Shown here one piece after another: positions 7,601-8,184 of a DNA stretch of 8,184 nt; position 1 is the stretch's first letter; every line of letters begins with the position of its first letter. The DNA is taken from NCBI GenBank assembly GCA_946479505.1, contig CAMLGC010000096.1:1-8184 (forward strand), written 5' to 3'. Both the position numbers and the translations under genes were made by a program. Source of the stretch: an uncultured Sphingomonadaceae bacterium (GTDB lineage: Bacteria; Pseudomonadota; Alphaproteobacteria; Sphingomonadales; Sphingomonadaceae). The notes below the pieces were generated by a model that saw only the letters and a list, made by a program, of their open reading frames with translations, was not told the origin of the DNA and searched no databases.

Positions 7601-7780
7601 GTCGGTCTGCTTCCGATCCTGATCGGCCACGGCACCGGCTCGGAGGTGATGAGCCGCATCGCTGCACCCATGATCGGGGGCATGATCACCGCGCCGCTGC
7701 TCTCGATGCTGGTCGTACCCGCAGCCTACCTGCTGCTGCGTCGGCGCAAAACGGCACCAGAGGAAAGGAATACAAGATGA
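4640..7780 (+). CDS. cusA: CusA-type Cu(I)/Ag(I) HME-RND efflux pump
   Basis: This 1046-residue proton-driven inner-membrane transporter has the expected RND layout: TM1 (about 11-31), a large periplasmic loop, TM2-TM6 (about 340-500), TM7 (537-555), a second periplasmic loop, and TM8-TM12 (about 872-1031). The periplasmic three-Met metal site is intact: M573, M623 and M672, at the same numbers as in E. coli CusA. TM4 reads [20 protein letters not shown], the signature of the monovalent-metal (HME4) class, with D405 for proton relay; E939 and K979 match E. coli E939 and K984. The Met relay residues M391, M403, M410, M486, M501 and M1004 are also present. This set argues for Cu(I)/Ag(I) rather than Zn/Co/Cd. 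The ATG at 4640 forms an ATGA overlap with the cusB stop and has GGGAG at 4627-4631; the frame is open back to 4499, but that region is the CusF-coding part of cusB. A further ATGA overlap joins it to the next small gene. Confidence 0.97.
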   Translation: MIAAVIRWSVANRFLVLIGAVLLLVAGIFAMRATPVDALPDLSDVQVIVRTTYPGQAPQIVEDQVTYPIATTMLSVPGAKTVRGYSFFGDSYVYILFEDGTDLYWARSRVLEYLNQAQASLPEGAKSILGPDATGVGWIYEYALVDRTGRHDLAELRSLQDWFLRFELKTVPGVAEVASIGGMVKEYQVVLDPVKLAGFGVTYSEVVDAIRAANQETGGSVVEMGGADYMVRASGYLGSLNDFRSIPLKTAAGGIPVTLSDVATVQLGPDIRRGVAELNGQGEVAGGVIVMRSGKNARATIAAVKEKLDELKSSLPPGVEIVPTYDRSQLIDRAVENLTGKLVEEFIVVALVCALFLWHARSALVAILTLPLGVLAALIVMRIQGLNANIMSLGGIAIAVGAMVDAAIVMIENAHKRIERWAHEHPDESLAGSARWRVITEAAIEVGPSLFLSLLIIALSFMPVFTLQGQEGRLFAPLAFTKTYAMASAAILSITLVPVLMGWLIRGRIPREQDNIINRGLTRLYRPAIDWVLARPKTTLAIALLVLLSTAWPMSRIGSEFIPAMNEGTLLYMPSALPGISVDEASKLLQRTDRLIKTVPEVATVFGKAGRADTATDPAPIEMFETTIQFKPRDEWRPGMTPEKLVEELDRVVQVPGLTNVWVPPIRNRLDMLATGIKSPIGVKVSGADLAALDKVARQIEQVAKGVPGVSSAFAERLTGGRYIDVDIDRAGAARYGLNIADVQAMVSGAIGGETIGQTVEGLARYPISVRYPRGLRDSVDDLRALPVLTPSGQQITLGTVADLKVTNGPPMLKSENGRPSTWVYIDVRGRDVGSVVADLQDAVAREIKPPPGVSIAYAGQFEYMQRAAERLKIVVPLTLAIIFALLYAIFRRFDEAALIMATLPFALTGGIWLLYLLGYDQSVATAVGFIALAGVAAEFGVVMLIYLRTALAERGEHPSREQVEGAVREGALLRVRPKAMTVAVIIVGLLPILIGHGTGSEVMSRIAAPMIGGMITAPLLSMLVVPAAYLLLRRRKTAPEERNTR

Positions 7781-7899
7781 TGGACTGCATGAACATGAGC
7801 GGCGGAATGATGATCGGAATGGGCATCGTCTGGATATTGACGATCGGGTTCCTCCTTCTCGGAATCGCCGCACTCATCAAGTATCTTCGCTCCAAATGA
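7777..7899 (+). CDS. 40-residue Met-rich single-pass membrane protein
   Basis: This short frame runs from ATG 7777 to TGA 7897-7899. It has a strong purine-rich ribosome site (AGGAAAGGAA, 7761-7770), and a second ATG directly follows at 7780. The protein has a Met-rich head ([16 protein letters not shown]; seven Met and one Cys in 16 residues), one hydrophobic helix (about 16-35), and a basic end (KYLRSK). By the positive-inside rule the Met/Cys head should face the periplasm and the basic end the cytoplasm. Its start overlaps the cusA stop by four bases, and its stop overlaps the oxidase start by four, so it fits exactly between two copper genes. I do not recognise a named family; small Gly/Met membrane proteins of this kind are common but rarely annotated. 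A role as a pump accessory subunit or a Cu(I)-handling peptide is inferred from residues and position only. Confidence 0.75.
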   Translation: MMDCMNMSGGMMIGMGIVWILTIGFLLLGIAALIKYLRSK

Positions 7900-8184
7900 G
7901 CCGGCGCAGGCTACCTCCCGCGGCTACTAGCGGCATTGCACGACGTGATTTCGTAGGGGCGATGGCGTTGGCCGGCGGCGGCCTTGCCGTCGCCGCGCTT
8001 ACTATTCCGAACGTATGGGACTCGATGGCCCCGGCTGGCGATCGGCCGATCAGGCGCAATCTCCTGAAGATACCGCCGCTGCTTATCGGAAAGCGCGTTG
8101 CTGGCTCTCGTCAATTCGATCTTACCCTTCAGTCCGGGCTCTCTCGATTCTTCGAAGATCGCGAGACGCCTACCATCGGCATCA
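7896..8184 (+). CDS. CueO-like multicopper oxidase, N-terminal fragment (3' end outside window)
   Basis: The frame opens at ATG 7896, overlapping the previous stop by four bases (ATGA), and is still open at the window edge after 96 codons. The N terminus carries a Tat-type signal: twin Arg at residues 16-17 in ARRDFVGAMALAGGG, followed by an Ala/Gly-rich hydrophobic stretch to about residue 36. The mature start (PIRRNLLKIPPLL, then SRQFDLTLQSGLSRFF and TPTIGI) resembles the first strands of the CueO/bilirubin-oxidase type of multicopper oxidase, where an L-x-I-P-P-L-L segment precedes the first cupredoxin domain. None of the copper-ligand His motifs lie within the window, so the call rests on this N-terminal resemblance, the Tat signal and the context. 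Such enzymes oxidise periplasmic Cu(I) to Cu(II) and would complement the efflux pump. No clear ribosome site precedes it, so translation probably depends on coupling to the small gene upstream. Confidence 0.75.
   Translation, partial: MSRRRLPPAATSGIARRDFVGAMALAGGGLAVAALTIPNVWDSMAPAGDRPIRRNLLKIPPLLIGKRVAGSRQFDLTLQSGLSRFFEDRETPTIGI

Noticed and set aside
7031..7873. 280-codon open frame on the minus strand opposite the 3' end of cusA
   Set aside because: It is an antisense shadow of cusA with Arg/His/Asp/Gln-rich, low-information sequence and no family resemblance.

Overview
The window is GC-rich and densely coding. Its codon use and protein style suggest an alphaproteobacterium, probably a sphingomonad; this is inferred from composition and gene content, not from a database search. 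Every supported gene lies on the + strand, and the whole window reads as one envelope copper/silver (monovalent metal) resistance cluster. I see no tRNA, rRNA, CRISPR array, insertion sequence or origin, no gene-free stretch over 300 bases, and no convincing promoter. The main promoter probably lies upstream of the window.

Left part (1-1809): the 3' end of a class I c-type cytochrome with a His/Met/Glu-rich tail; a membrane-anchored DUF305 protein; a periplasmic DUF411 protein with a CGCC site and a Met-rich tail; and a small secreted Cys/Met protein reminiscent of CzcI-like proteins that precede RND metal-efflux genes. These are likely periplasmic metal-binding or electron-transfer accessories.

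Junction (1800-1886): between the small secreted protein and the outer-membrane gene lies a perfect three-stem inverted-repeat structure. A 13-bp outer stem encloses an 8-bp hairpin and a 14-bp hairpin. The outer stem contains the stop codon of the upstream gene on one side and part of the Shine-Dalgarno sequence of cusC on the other. This is the most unusual signal in the window and looks like a cis-acting RNA control point for the efflux genes.

Central and right part (1894-7780): a complete tripartite HME-RND efflux system, cusC (outer-membrane channel), cusB (periplasmic adaptor with an N-terminal heavy-metal-binding motif and a fused C-terminal CusF domain) and cusA (inner-membrane pump). 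CusA keeps the three-Met Cu(I)/Ag(I) site and the TM4 signature of monovalent-metal pumps. The fused CusF domain keeps the His, Trp and first Met ligands but has Arg in place of the second Met.

Right end (7777-8184): a 40-residue Met-rich one-helix membrane protein lies between cusA and the start of a Tat-exported CueO-like multicopper oxidase, which runs off the window. From cusC to the oxidase the genes overlap by 1 to 4 bases at every junction, so efflux, the small membrane protein and Cu(I) oxidation are probably translated as one coupled unit.
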